This document shows, in pieces, positions 8,823 to 17,463 of a DNA stretch of 64,000 nucleotides (position 1 is the stretch's first letter; each line of letters opens with the position of its first letter). The stretch covers positions 2,170,001-2,234,000 of the forward strand of contig OZ006987.1 in the NCBI GenBank assembly GCA_963931055.1. The letters run 5' to 3'. The stretch comes from Coprenecus sp949297365. Lineage in GTDB: Bacteria > Bacteroidota > Bacteroidia > Bacteroidales > UBA932. A program made the translations under genes and the position numbers. The notes under the pieces are model-generated. The model was not told the DNA's origin. It searched no databases and saw only the letters and a program-made list of their open reading frames with translations.

Positions 8823-9102
8823 CGTTCAATCGATCAAATTCGATGCAGATCAGAAACTGCTGGACTTCATCGACAAGAAAGTCGGCAAGCTGGAAAAGTT
8901 TTTTGACAACATCATCAGCTGTGATGTCGCTCTCACGGTTCAGCCTGACCATGGCAAGACAGTGAAGGTGAGACTGGGCATTCCCGGAGATGACCTCATC
9001 ATCGAGAGGACAGCACCTACATTCGAGGACGCGGTTGTGGACTGCGTCGATGTCCTCCAGGACCAGATCAAGAAGATGAAAGAGAAAAGATTCGGCAAAT
9101 AG
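8812..9102 (+). CDS. hpf: Ribosome hibernation promoting factor (HPF/RaiA family)
   Basis: A 96-residue short-form HPF/RaiA protein with the beta-alpha-beta-beta-beta-alpha pattern of the family (MKINVQSIKFDADQKLLDFI at the start, helix with EDAVVDCVDVLQDQIKKMKEK at the end in part). It binds the 30S decoding region and stabilises inactive ribosomes in slow growth. The gene overlaps the 3' end of the xer gene by 11 bp, indicating coupled translation. The lack of the long C-terminal extension means dimerisation, if any, would need another factor. Confidence 0.9.
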   Translation: MKINVQSIKFDADQKLLDFIDKKVGKLEKFFDNIISCDVALTVQPDHGKTVKVRLGIPGDDLIIERTAPTFEDAVVDCVDVLQDQIKKMKEKRFGK

Positions 9103-9130
9103 CAGGATGATATTAATCTCATACTTATTG

Positions 9131-9165
9131 GAACCGGGGTCGCCATTGTGGCAGCTCCGGTTTTC
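9131..9165. terminator. Shared terminator between hpf and lplA
   Basis: A stem with arms GAACCGG…GCC and GGC…CCGGTTTT lies between two converging genes. T-rich sequence follows on the plus strand; the pairing also allows termination of lplA transcription. Confidence 0.6.
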
Positions 9166-9169
9166 TGTA

Positions 9170-10162
9170 TTAGAAAAGCAGAGATGTGAGTTCTGATGCT
9201 GGGACGGGGCCGAAATAGTCGGTCAGGGGCAGTGCGGAGAGTGCTGTCAGGACAGAATCATAGGAGTGGGGCAGTCCGGTCAGGGCCTGCTCCACTTCTT
9301 CTGTTGGACGGGTGAAGAAGTAGTCCCCTCTGATGGAGCAGGTGCGTATGATGCCGCCGGAGACATCCAGGGATACTTCAATGAGGCCGGAGGGGAATTT
9401 CCGTATCCGGTTGAGACCGTAGTGCGGGGAGTTGCCGAAATTCCATTGCCATGTGGCGTACTTGCTTTCACTCAAGCGGTATATCCCGGCTGTTTCGGTC
9501 TGAGTGTAGCCGCGGGTGATGCAGCCGTTGCTGTCGGCGATGCGGTTCTGGAGGTAGTTGAGGAAATCCTCTGCGGACATTCCTCTCAGTGTGTCAGGAA
9601 GGTGCTCTGAGATGTTTGTGACTCTGGCACGGTTGGACTGGACGCTCTTGCCTGTGAATTTCTCGGGGCGGGTGTTCAGGGCTGCGGAAAGATCGGCTAC
9701 GGAGGCTGAGAATAGGAGCGTGCCGTGCTGCAGCACTCTCCCACCGTGTACGCAGACGGCATTGCCTGAGAACTTCCGGTCTTCTATGACCAGGTCGTTG
9801 CGGCCCTGGAGGGATGCGTTTATCCCCAGGCCTTTCAAGGCCTCGATTATAGGGGCCGTGAAGCGGCGGAACATCGCTCCGGTGTCCTCGTCCGGGATTT
9901 TCTTGTCGATGAAGGTGTAGTTGATGTTGCCCAGATCGTGGAAGACCGCTCCGCCTCCTGTCAGACGACGGACTACCGGGATATTGTGAGTCTGTATGTA
10001 CTCGGTATTGATCTCGGCCAGTGCGTTCTGATACCGTCCGATGATGACGGACGGGGCATTCCGCCAGAGCCGGAATACAGGTTCATGCACGTCGGTAAGA
10101 AGGTATTCCTCGGCGGCCAGATTCCAGCAGGGATCAGTTGTCCCGTCAACTATGCAGATCAT
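9170..10162 (-). CDS. lplA: Lipoate-protein ligase A family protein
   Basis: A 330-residue biotin/lipoate ligase family enzyme that activates lipoate with ATP and attaches it to lysines of 2-oxoacid dehydrogenase or glycine cleavage proteins. Visible motifs are RRLTGGGAVFHD (about residues 66-77, lipoyl-adenylate site) and KFSGNA (about 128) with the conserved active-site lysine. The C-terminal ~80 residues correspond to the small accessory domain of bacterial LplA. The start overlaps the end of the PAP2 gene by 17 bp, so it is the last gene of the obg-PAP2-lplA unit. Confidence 0.9.
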   Translation of the reverse strand: MICIVDGTTDPCWNLAAEEYLLTDVHEPVFRLWRNAPSVIIGRYQNALAEINTEYIQTHNIPVVRRLTGGGAVFHDLGNINYTFIDKKIPDEDTGAMFRRFTAPIIEALKGLGINASLQGRNDLVIEDRKFSGNAVCVHGGRVLQHGTLLFSASVADLSAALNTRPEKFTGKSVQSNRARVTNISEHLPDTLRGMSAEDFLNYLQNRIADSNGCITRGYTQTETAGIYRLSESKYATWQWNFGNSPHYGLNRIRKFPSGLIEVSLDVSGGIIRTCSIRGDYFFTRPTEEVEQALTGLPHSYDSVLTALSALPLTDYFGPVPASELTSLLF

Positions 10163-10784
10163 CTGTGCGGGTGTATTTGCGGGATATCAGGGACAGTATG
10201 TATTTGTACAGATAATATACGGCCAGGCCTATGAGGATGCCGGCAACGGCTCCGCACAGAACATCGGTGGTAAAGTGTTTGGCCAGATAAATCCGGCTGA
10301 ATGATACAGCGGCTGCCCACAGTACGATAAATACAGAATACCACTTGCGCCGGAATATTAAAGCCGTGAGTATTGCCAGCCCGAATGTGTTTGCAGCATG
10401 AGCGGAGAAAAAGCCGTAGCGGCCTCCCTTGCCTTCCGGCAGCTGGAGCAGTCCCTCCAGTAGGGGCTCGTGGCCGGGTCGTGGCCGTGCGACAAGATCT
10501 TTTACGATATTGGTAATTTGTTCTGTGATACCGAAGCACAGCAGTACTGCCATTACTCCGATGAGGCCGGTCAGCCAGAGTGGAATCCTGGAACCGGATA
10601 TGAACGCCTGAGACTTTTTCCCATACCATCTGGGTACGAAAAACAGTATGGCTATGGCCGCGTAGAGCGGAATCCATACGGTCTTGGCGGACAGGAATAG
10701 CATCACTTCGTTCCAGAACGGAGTATGCATCCCGTTAAGTCCGAGAGTGATGCTGTGGTCTAGATTGATCAGCCAGTCTGTCAT
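10146..10784 (-). CDS. Membrane PAP2-family phosphatase (undecaprenyl-diphosphatase-like)
   Basis: A 212-residue integral membrane protein with about five hydrophobic segments and the three phosphatase motifs: KDLVARPRP (~92), SAHAANT (~127, equivalent to the usual PSGH) and RIYLAKHFTTD (~168-178) supplying the second His and Asp. Such enzymes dephosphorylate isoprenyl or lipid diphosphates at the periplasmic face; substrate cannot be fixed from sequence. Its ATG overlaps the obg stop codon as ATGA, so it is translationally coupled to obg. Confidence 0.88.
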   Translation of the reverse strand: MTDWLINLDHSITLGLNGMHTPFWNEVMLFLSAKTVWIPLYAAIAILFFVPRWYGKKSQAFISGSRIPLWLTGLIGVMAVLLCFGITEQITNIVKDLVARPRPGHEPLLEGLLQLPEGKGGRYGFFSAHAANTFGLAILTALIFRRKWYSVFIVLWAAAVSFSRIYLAKHFTTDVLCGAVAGILIGLAVYYLYKYILSLISRKYTRTDDLHS

Positions 10785-11782
10785 GGTCTTTCAGTGTTGA
10801 GGGTGTTCCAGAGCATGTCCTTGAGCTGCGGGATGTTCTCTCCGCTGACGGACGAGAAGAATATGGACGGGATGCCTTCCGGCAGTTCTTTCTGCAGTCC
10901 GGCCCGCAATTCCTCATCCAAAATATCGGCCTTGGAGATGCCCAGCAGCCGGTCCTTGTCCAGCAGTTCGGGATTGAACTGCTCCAACTCTCCAAGCAGT
11001 GTGCGGTATTCTGCCCTGATGTCCTTCGAGTCGGCCGGGATTACGAAAAGCAGCATGGAGTTGCGCTCGATGTGCTTGAGGAATCTGAGCCCCAGACCCT
11101 TGCCTTCATGGGCCCCCTCGATGATACCCGGGATGTCGGCCATCACGAAGGAGTGGTCGTCGCGGCATGACACGATACCAAGGTTGGGTTCCAGAGTGGT
11201 GAAAGGATAATCGGCAATTTTGGGCTTGGCGGCTGATACGGCTGAGAGCAGGGTGGATTTGCCCGCATTGGGAAAGCCTACCAGCCCTACGTCAGCCAGC
11301 AGCTTGAGCTCCAGGATGAACCAGCCTTCTTTTCCAGGCTCTCCTTCCTGAGCGAACCGGGGTGCCTGCAGGGTGGCCGTTTTGAAAAAGTTGTTGCCCT
11401 TGCCTCCCCGGCCTCCGCGCACCAGGATTTCCTGCTGTCCGGCCTCCATGATCTCGCAGAGCACTTCTCCGGTCTCGGCATCCTTGGCGACAGTGCCCAG
11501 TGGTACGTCCAGTATGATGTCCGCTCCGTTGGCACCGTGTCTGAGGCCTCCGCTTCCGGCGCCTCCGTGCTCGGCCTTGATGTGCTTGCGGTATTTGAGG
11601 TGGATCAGAGTCCAGTACTGCGGATCGCCCCGGAGGATGATGTGGCCTCCACGGCCTCCGTCGCCTCCGTCGGGTCCGCCCTTGGGTATGTACTTCTCGC
11701 GCCTCAGATGCGTGGAGCCGTTGCCCCCGTTTCCCGAAGCACAGAATATCTTCACGTAGTCTATGAAATTGCTGTCTGGCAT
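10781..11782 (-). CDS. obg: GTPase Obg/CgtA
   Basis: A 333-residue Obg GTPase acting in late 50S ribosome assembly. The glycine-rich Obg fold occupies roughly residues 1-158 (SGNGGNGSTHLRREKY, GGPDGGDGGRGG), followed by the G domain with GFPNAGKST (~168), DIPG (~212) and the later G motifs. The first 11 codons (MPDSNFIDYVK) coincide with the left attachment repeat of the integrative element at 11751-11782, so everything upstream of this start codon belongs to the element. The protein is intact, but its original upstream region now sits 28.5 kb away behind adk. A new promoter within the element must now drive it; I could not identify one with confidence. Confidence 0.95.
   Translation of the reverse strand: MPDSNFIDYVKIFCASGNGGNGSTHLRREKYIPKGGPDGGDGGRGGHIILRGDPQYWTLIHLKYRKHIKAEHGGAGSGGLRHGANGADIILDVPLGTVAKDAETGEVLCEIMEAGQQEILVRGGRGGKGNNFFKTATLQAPRFAQEGEPGKEGWFILELKLLADVGLVGFPNAGKSTLLSAVSAAKPKIADYPFTTLEPNLGIVSCRDDHSFVMADIPGIIEGAHEGKGLGLRFLKHIERNSMLLFVIPADSKDIRAEYRTLLGELEQFNPELLDKDRLLGISKADILDEELRAGLQKELPEGIPSIFFSSVSGENIPQLKDMLWNTLNTERP
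11751..11782. repeat. Left attachment site (obg-proximal)
   Basis: Begins TTCACGTAGTCTAT and ends CTGGCAT (the complement of the obg start codon region). It differs from the right copy at two positions, 11765 and 11775. Strand exchange must lie within the identical blocks of 14, 9 or 7 bp. Confidence 0.85.
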
Positions 11783-11837
11783 ATATGCTTATTAATTAAT
11801 ATTTTAAGTGGTTCATTTGCGTCTCGGATAGGGTGAA

Positions 11838-11962
11838 AGTAACAAACGGGTAACAAAATTTTCGTGTGTTTTGTCTGAAAACCGTATCCATTAATTTGTA
11901 AGTTACATGGTGCTTTTCTATGGATTTTGGGCGTTTTATCCGGGCTGAAAACCATGTAACTT
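11838..11962. repeat. Putative integrase arm-type sites, left end
   Basis: Two structures lie 56-180 bp inside the left end: a 22-bp sequence at 11838-11859 (AGTAACAAAC then GGTAACAAAAT-like) that recurs with one mismatch at 40141-40162, and an inverted pair AAGTTACATGG (11900-11910) / CCATGTAACTT (11952-11962). Such repeats near both ends are typical binding sites for integrase arm-binding domains. Confidence 0.5.
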
Positions 11963-12060
11963 CAAAAAAAGACATCAAAGAACTTTCAGTTTTCGTGTCA
12001 TTTTTCTGCCGTATTTTCGGCTGAAAATCTGACATATTTAGCAAATATAGTGAAACTTTT

Positions 12061-12274
12061 CTTTGAACCCTGTTAAAATCTGATAAAGTTATATGAGATG
12101 CCTATCCCGAAGTAGAGACGGAGTTGGGACTGTGCGAAAAGCGTGATACCGCAACCGTCTTGTCCATCAAGTTTATGGGCAAGAAACCACACCTTAAGCA
12201 GGTTTCAAAAATAGACCTTGATAGGGCCATTCCCTGATAAATAAAAATTGACAATGGCAACCACGCCTTCCATT
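12061..12274. other. Gene debris between left end and first intact gene
   Basis: No intact gene. Two traces are visible. A plus-strand frame with no start ends at TGA near 12234-12236 (…CEKRDTATVLSIKFMGKK… in the middle) and is followed by ATG 12254 opening MATTPSIVRKDK, which runs into the IS66 relic. On the minus strand 12085-12150 encodes a FGIGISYNF segment resembling the C-terminus of the protein at 13179-13703. Confidence 0.35.
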
Positions 12275-12360
12275 GTGAGAAAGGATAAATTAATATATTT
12301 GCAGAACTAAAAGGTCTGAGGGTTTACACCAGACACACTAATTGGAATAATACCTAATAT
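12275..12360. mobile_element. Relic of an IS66-type element end
   Basis: From about 12281 (GGATAAATTAATATATTTGC) to 12336 the sequence parallels 30141-30200, the terminal region and last transposase codons of the IS66-type element in this window, with scattered differences. No transposase remains, so this is a solo or decayed end. Confidence 0.6.
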
Positions 12361-12379
12361 ATTTGTGCATTGAGTTGAT

Positions 12380-12937
12380 ATGAAGGATATTAAATTTATT
12401 ATAATTGCTATAACACTGTTATGTATAACATCATGTGCTCCAGCAGGTCCTTTATCACCGACAGATTATACCCAATTATTAGCAAACATAAAAGATTTTT
12501 TTACTACATCACTATTTTTACTTGGTAGCAGCAGTTCGAATTTTCAAATTGGACAGGCAATTGCCAGGCTGTATTATGGACATTATCATATAGCAAGATT
12601 AATATATAACAATAATAAAAGTGTTGATATTGATAATCATACACGAGCATGGGATGCGATGCAGGTTAAAATTCAAACATATGGAAAAGAATTAAAAGCA
12701 TTTCGCATAAAATATGATTACTCTCCCAAAAATTTTAGCAATTCTGAAATAGAGCAGGACCTACAATTTATAAAAGACAACAAATCAGAATTTGATTATA
12801 TGATTACTGAACTTAAAAGTACTATTGTCTCATTTAATAATGATCCTAATTTCTTAAATAACGCAAATAAAAGGATACAAGATATTGAGAATGAATATAA
12901 TTCATTAATCGCCAAGATTAATAGTAAACTTCCTTAA
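12380..12937 (+). CDS. AT-rich lipoprotein of unknown function
   Basis: A 185-residue protein with a lipoprotein signal peptide (hydrophobic segment then ITSC, cysteine 19) and a predicted mainly helical body rich in Asn, Lys and Ile. I do not recognise a family. A helix pair near residues 50-75 (IGQAIARLYYGHYHIARLIY) looks vaguely like HEPN-type helices but lacks a clear RxxxxH motif. Codon use is much more AT-rich than the chromosomal genes, suggesting separate acquisition as cargo. It stands alone between the IS66 relic and a strong terminator. Confidence 0.65.
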   Translation: MKDIKFIIIAITLLCITSCAPAGPLSPTDYTQLLANIKDFFTTSLFLLGSSSSNFQIGQAIARLYYGHYHIARLIYNNNKSVDIDNHTRAWDAMQVKIQTYGKELKAFRIKYDYSPKNFSNSEIEQDLQFIKDNKSEFDYMITELKSTIVSFNNDPNFLNNANKRIQDIENEYNSLIAKINSKLP

Positions 12938-12966
12938 AAAATTGAATCCCAACCGGATCACATGAT

Positions 12967-13008
12967 AAATCACCAATTTACTGATATTCAGTGGTTGGTG
13001 ATTTTTTA
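12967..13008 (+). terminator. Terminator after the AT-rich lipoprotein gene
   Basis: Stem AATCACCAA / TTGGTGATT, with an inner ACTGA/TCAGT pair and a following T-run. Confidence 0.8.
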
Positions 13009-13178
13009 TACCCTGTTTTTGGCTACGTTTTGGCTACATAAATTTCTGGCTATGGATAGTATCATAGACCTTGGGAGGTATATTCATTAAGAAAGGGATG
13101 CAGTCTGATTGGTATCAGAGAGCATCCCCGGTCGCAAATAAGGACGGCCTTATGGCAGGCCATCCGGGGCAAAGGTAA

Positions 13179-13703
13179 TCAAAAAGTCAATATGTTGTAG
13201 GAGATGCCGATTCCGATGTACGGGTGAAACTCCGGTCTTGGTGCCGCTGTCATTCCGTAGCCCACTTGGATACCTATGCCCCACCGTTTGGGCTTTGGAT
13301 GTACAGGGAGCGGGATGGTGTTGGTTATCCGGGCGGACTGGGTGTGGAACTTCAGGCTGTCAAGGCTCGGGCGGAAGCCGCTTACCCATGCGTCGTATTC
13401 CGGTGCGCTGTAGTGTTTCTGCTCTACGGGCAGGTGCATATATACGGTGTCCGTGAGGCGGACGGTGTCTCCCGGCACCGGCAGTACCGTGCTGATAAGG
13501 ATGGTGTCTATGATCCTTTTTTCTACCTCAACCGGGCGGTCAATCAATACGGTGTCGCGTACGAGTACGGTGTCGGTCCTCATCGTGATTTCCGGTATGC
13601 GGAAGTCCGAGCTGGAGCGGCGTTCTGAGACAAGGGCCACGGACAGGGCCAGTACTGTGATGGCAAGTGCCGCAATCAGGATTGTCGTAACGGTCGCTTT
13701 CAT
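13179..13703 (-). CDS. Membrane-anchored DTV-repeat protein (DUF6808-like), phage-type cassette
   Basis: A 174-residue protein with one N-terminal membrane segment (residues ~4-25), a stretch of repeated DTV/DTVLV-type units (residues ~42-90), and a beta-rich C-terminal tail ending YIGIGISYNILTF that looks like the last strands of an outer-membrane barrel. The layout resembles DUF6808-type proteins that accompany endolysins in Bacteroidales phages and prophages; I am not certain of the family. It overlaps the upstream M15 peptidase gene by 4 bp and is the last gene of the minus-strand cassette. A spanin-like role (bridging the two membranes during lysis) is an inference from position and topology only. 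Confidence 0.55.
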   Translation of the reverse strand: MKATVTTILIAALAITVLALSVALVSERRSSSDFRIPEITMRTDTVLVRDTVLIDRPVEVEKRIIDTILISTVLPVPGDTVRLTDTVYMHLPVEQKHYSAPEYDAWVSGFRPSLDSLKFHTQSARITNTIPLPVHPKPKRWGIGIQVGYGMTAAPRPEFHPYIGIGISYNILTF

Positions 13704-14140
13704 AGGGTATCAGGATAATGTTCTTTATATGAGCTGTCGTACAGTATCTGTCCTCTCTGCGGGCCGTCCGGCTTGTGGGAGATGTGGACGAATGTGGAGT
13801 AGAGTATCATCTGGTCGAAAGGCAGGCGGTTTCTTATCACCGTCTGGGCCAGGAGGAGCGGGTCCGCTGCGGCTATGTCGGCGGCCTCGCCTTTTGTGTG
13901 CTGGGAGTTCCTTGCCCCTCTCAGGAGCGTGTTCAGGGCGGGGCTGCGGTAGCCGCTGTTGATGTGCAGCGGCACTCGCATGGCATCGCGCAGGGGCTGG
14001 AGGACGTTCCTGACAAGAAGCCTTACCGCTCTCCGGATGCGGTCATCCGGAATGGCGTTGTCTATTCCATGCAGGGCTGCAGTGTCGCTGCGCTCAAACT
14101 CCGAATAGGTAAAGTTCCGGGATATCCTGTCATTCTTCAT
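13700..14140 (-). CDS. M15-family peptidase, probable endolysin
   Basis: A 146-residue zinc D,D-peptidase domain of the M15A/VanY-like type used as phage endolysin or peptidoglycan trimming enzyme. The zinc-binding pattern is visible: SQHTKGEAADI (His and Asp, about residues 82-92) and the later FVHISH segment supplying the third ligand. The substrate-binding region starts NFTYSEFERSDTA, typical of the family. There is no signal peptide, so export would need a holin; the membrane protein encoded just upstream (11-bp overlap) is a candidate. Confidence 0.85.
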   Translation of the reverse strand: MKNDRISRNFTYSEFERSDTAALHGIDNAIPDDRIRRAVRLLVRNVLQPLRDAMRVPLHINSGYRSPALNTLLRGARNSQHTKGEAADIAAADPLLLAQTVIRNRLPFDQMILYSTFVHISHKPDGPQRGQILYDSSYKEHYPDTL

Positions 14141-14501
14141 GGCTCTGCTGTATCTGGTTGTCGAATGTTCCGAAAGGAGGCCTGCGGGATGTGCAGCCTA
14201 TGCAGTCGCAGCGCATTATCTTGCTGACGGCGCAGTCGGTGTTCACCTGGTCGAGGCTGTTGCGCAGTTCGGAGTTGTCGTCGTAAAGCCTCTCGATCTT
14301 GGCGGTGGCGGCTTCGTACTTGTCGCTGAGCAGGGCGAAGTCCCGCTCTTTCTGTGCGATGATCTGCTGCCATTTCTCATCCATCTTCCGGGTGTTCTGG
14401 AGCTGTGCCGCGGTTTTCTTCTCCGTTATCAGGAACAGGGCTATCAGGCCGCCGGTGCCGGTGAGCGAGGCTATGAGCTGTATTATGAGGTCTATGGTCA
14501 T
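14130..14501 (-). CDS. Small membrane protein with coiled coil, possible holin-like
   Basis: A 123-residue protein with one strong membrane segment (residues ~5-25), a charged helix likely to form a coiled coil (~32-88), and a cysteine cluster CDCIGC near residue 98. It overlaps the M15 peptidase gene by 11 bp. Bacteroidales prophages often place such a protein before the endolysin, so a holin-like role is plausible but unproven. Confidence 0.55.
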   Translation of the reverse strand: MTIDLIIQLIASLTGTGGLIALFLITEKKTAAQLQNTRKMDEKWQQIIAQKERDFALLSDKYEAATAKIERLYDDNSELRNSLDQVNTDCAVSKIMRCDCIGCTSRRPPFGTFDNQIQQSHEE

Positions 14502-14592
14502 GGCTTTGTGTTGTTAAAACAAATCCCGTCCCTGCCTGTGGAGCGGGGACGGGAGATGCAGGTTTAAGTTCAGGTCAGTGATCACGCTCAGG

Positions 14593-15306
14593 CTATACTC
14601 CGGCGTCAGGCTCTGTGGCGGCTGTGAGCTGCGCGAGGGCCATCTGCTCGCCGGAGACCTCGCCGGTAGTGGTGTCCACGAAGAACCACTTCATGAAGAC
14701 TTTCGGGGCGGCGTCGCTCGGGGCTCCGTGGCGGGCGTCATACTCGGCCTTGAGGTCGTACTCGTCGCTGACCGGGTCCTTCGGGGTGCCGATGCCGACG
14801 GCCTTGGAGTAGGCGCGGGTGACGCCGTTGGACTGGGGAGCGCTGGCCATGATGACGAGCTTCAGGTCGGCCATGTTCTCCGTGGGCTCGGAGTCGAGGG
14901 TGAAGGTGAACGCATCCGCTGTGAGGGAGATGGCGGCTCCCGAGGGGGCCTCCACCCCGCGGAGCGTGGGCGGGGCCGTCAGGGCGTCGCCTCCGCAATA
15001 GACTATCCAGTAGTTGAGCCTCATGTAGAGGTTGCTGCCGGTGATCTTGGAGGAGGTGCCGAGGACGGAGCGGCCGGCCTGGGAGAGGGCGAGGCTGTTC
15101 CATGCGAGGATCTGCTCGTTGGTGAGGGACTTCCAGCCCTGGGAGAGCTGCTTGAATACGGACTTGACGGCTGCCTGGGCTGCCGTGCGGACTCCTCCGC
15201 CGTAGCCCTTGTTGCGGATGTACTTGCGCCCCATGGTCTTGGCGGCGGTGACTCCCTTTGCGGAGCCTGACATCTCCTCGAATGCGATGGACGGGATGTA
15301 CTTCAT
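14593..15306 (-). CDS. Phage-like surface/structural protein, paralog A
   Basis: A 237-residue protein. Its N-terminal ~100 residues share a pattern with the proteins at 16274-17338 and 17464-18231: a KxxPSIAF opening, then (T)LTxxQxxxWxxLA and a closing (L/I)(T/S)GxNL(F/Y) segment. The remaining half is beta-rich and variable, as in fibre or baseplate-decorating proteins. I recognise it as a type common in Bacteroidales prophages and elements (DUF6266-like) but cannot assign a role. A leader of about 100 bp separates it from the next upstream gene. Confidence 0.6.
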   Translation of the reverse strand: MKYIPSIAFEEMSGSAKGVTAAKTMGRKYIRNKGYGGGVRTAAQAAVKSVFKQLSQGWKSLTNEQILAWNSLALSQAGRSVLGTSSKITGSNLYMRLNYWIVYCGGDALTAPPTLRGVEAPSGAAISLTADAFTFTLDSEPTENMADLKLVIMASAPQSNGVTRAYSKAVGIGTPKDPVSDEYDLKAEYDARHGAPSDAAPKVFMKWFFVDTTTGEVSGEQMALAQLTAATEPDAGV

Positions 15307-15409
15307 AGCGTTTAGGTTTTAGGGTTTGTTACTGACACAAAGATAAGTATTATTTTCTATTAAAGGATATTATTTCAATAAATTAAACCGCTTTATCTAA
15401 CTTTATACT

Positions 15410-16201
15410 TTAGATTGACCGCCGGGCAGCGAATTCTTTAATGTCAGCCGTTTCTCCGCCGCTGTCCCTCACGAGGACGAGCGAGACGAACAGGTCGTCC
15501 GAGGAACTGTAACCGGTGTTCTTGGTGGCTGCCGGGATGAACATCCTGCCGTCCCGGATGCTTGCGTAGTGCACTCCGCCGAGATCCTGGTGGAGCTGGT
15601 TGCTGACCCCTATTACTGGCAGTTCCTCGCATACGGCATCGGTCGGGAATCCGTCCATGACTATCTCGATGTCCTCCTCCACGGAACTTATGTCGTTGGG
15701 CAGCATCATGTTGAGCGAGACCCAGCCGCCGGAGACTACGCATGCGCTGTTGAACAGTGCCGTGGACATCTCCGGGACGGTGGATATGTTCAGCCTTGTC
15801 CTTTCGGAGAGGACGGTGTTCTCCCTGGTGTTCAGGGCGGAGTACATGGCGTGGATGTAGACCGTGACCGGGCCGTAGCCGTCGAAGTCGGTCAGTTTCT
15901 CTATGCAGAGGGTGTTGCGGTCCCTGATGCGGCTGCGCAGGACGGTGGCGAAGTGGTAGCGGGACGGGGTGTCGGACCACTGGTATGTCCTCTCGTCTCT
16001 GTAGACTGCCAGTACACCGGCATCGGTGCTCTTGGAGAGGGACAGACCGGGGACTTTGATCTCAAGTTCGGATGCTGCGAGGTAGCCCTCATTTGCCGGG
16101 TCATACGAGAACCGGGCGTTGAGTACGATGTAGCGGTCGGTCTGGAAGTCCCGGAAAGTGATTTCGGGACTTCCGAAGTTGTTGGATATGGATTTGAACA
16201 T
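15410..16201 (-). CDS. Unrecognised beta-rich protein of the phage-like cassette
   Basis: A 263-residue protein starting MFKSISNNFGSPEITFRDFQ. It has no signal peptide or membrane segment and looks mainly beta-strand. It sits between two paralogous surface-like proteins on the same strand with similar ~70-100 bp gaps, suggesting it belongs to the same structural set. It does not share their N-terminal domain. Function unknown. Confidence 0.55.
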   Translation of the reverse strand: MFKSISNNFGSPEITFRDFQTDRYIVLNARFSYDPANEGYLAASELEIKVPGLSLSKSTDAGVLAVYRDERTYQWSDTPSRYHFATVLRSRIRDRNTLCIEKLTDFDGYGPVTVYIHAMYSALNTRENTVLSERTRLNISTVPEMSTALFNSACVVSGGWVSLNMMLPNDISSVEEDIEIVMDGFPTDAVCEELPVIGVSNQLHQDLGGVHYASIRDGRMFIPAATKNTGYSSSDDLFVSLVLVRDSGGETADIKEFAARRSI

Positions 16202-16273
16202 GACGGTGTTGTTTTAGGTTGGATAATCTGGTCTTGCTGGGCATATGCGGTAGACATCGGTCGGCATTGGCTT

Positions 16274-17338
16274 CTACATCAGTATGCCTCCGCCGATGAT
16301 TTCCGAGGGTTTGGAGTAGAATCCTCCCCTGTGGGCGAATTGTACGCTGCTCTCGCGGCTGCGGCGGATGACATTCATCACGAACAGCTGCGGTGCACGG
16401 CTCTGTGTCCCCCTTGCGAGGATATAGGCGGAGAGGTTGTCGCTCTCATACGGGATGTCAGTGTCGGGACTGAAGTAGGCGTAGGATGCGGCGATGTTGT
16501 CGTAGCCGTTGAGAGTGCCTGCTGCGGAGACCACCGGGGAGCCGGAGGTGAACTCGATGTCCAGTCCGGAGATGGAGTTGCGCTCGTCCTCTACGAGGTC
16601 GCCATCGGTTATCCTCGTGCGCGGGATGTACTCGTTGCCGTGGATTGAGGCGGACTCCACCGCCGGGTAGCATACCCGGGTTATCTCGGAGACATAGCCG
16701 GAGAGTTCGTCTATCCAGTACATCTCCAGGAAGTACTTGTGTCCGACAATGACGGGTATGCCGAACTGCTCGGTGTATATCTCCGTGAGGTCGACATCTC
16801 CCCAGTCGGAGGAATGGAAAGTGCCGGTGATGACCGTCCTGCCCCATGCCTTGGTGACGGCTGAACTTTCCGTCGCCGCCATCCTGACCACAAGCCGGCT
16901 GTTAGGGTACTCCGGGTCTCTCAGCCCGGATATGAGCAGCCTGTCGGGAGTGATCCAGATGTCGTCGTAGGCGATGTAGTGCGAGCCGTGGATATTGGCC
17001 GGAGCGTCCTTGGTCAGCGGCACTCCGAGGACGGAGCGGTTGGTGTTCAGGCAGACGAAGAGGTTGTGTCCGGTCAGGGGCGCACCGTCCCCGATGAGGG
17101 CGGCCTCCCTGTGCGCAGCGGCCAGGGCCGCCCATGCGGCGATCTGGTCCTGCGTGAGGGTGCGGTACTGTCTGGATATGTATGCGAAGTTGGCCCTGCG
17201 GAGGGACTGCTTCGGGGTCTTGACACGGGAGTGCTGCGCCCTGCCGCTGAGGACGGTGCGTCCTCCCGTCTGCCGGGCCGTCACCTCCGAGGCCGTGCCT
17301 CGGAAGCCGGAGAATGCTATGGATGGAAGTGCTTTCAT
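16274..17338 (-). CDS. Phage-like surface/structural protein, paralog B
   Basis: A 354-residue protein whose N-terminus (MKALPSIAFSGFRGTASEVT) is the clearest paralog of the 14593-15306 product; both keep a Q-W-LA segment and a TGxNLF/Y segment about residues 65-100. The C-terminal part is longer and beta-rich. The ATG at 17338 is chosen over an upstream TTG at 17362 because homology begins there. No catalytic motif is visible. Confidence 0.6.
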   Translation of the reverse strand: MKALPSIAFSGFRGTASEVTARQTGGRTVLSGRAQHSRVKTPKQSLRRANFAYISRQYRTLTQDQIAAWAALAAAHREAALIGDGAPLTGHNLFVCLNTNRSVLGVPLTKDAPANIHGSHYIAYDDIWITPDRLLISGLRDPEYPNSRLVVRMAATESSAVTKAWGRTVITGTFHSSDWGDVDLTEIYTEQFGIPVIVGHKYFLEMYWIDELSGYVSEITRVCYPAVESASIHGNEYIPRTRITDGDLVEDERNSISGLDIEFTSGSPVVSAAGTLNGYDNIAASYAYFSPDTDIPYESDNLSAYILARGTQSRAPQLFVMNVIRRSRESSVQFAHRGGFYSKPSEIIGGGILM

Positions 17339-17463
17339 AGGTGTGTAGGTTTTACAAGTCAATTGTCGGATTCCGTCTTTCAGAATCCGTATACAAAGAT
17401 ACGCATAAATCGGTGAACTTATTGTGTTGAAATAGATTAAGTGATAATATTTGAAGTAATTAT

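Noticed and set aside
14578..15270. 230-codon open frame on the plus strand opposite paralog A
   Set aside because: Shadow frame: the minus-strand gene has paralogs and proper context, the plus frame gives Gly/Val-rich sequence without similarity.
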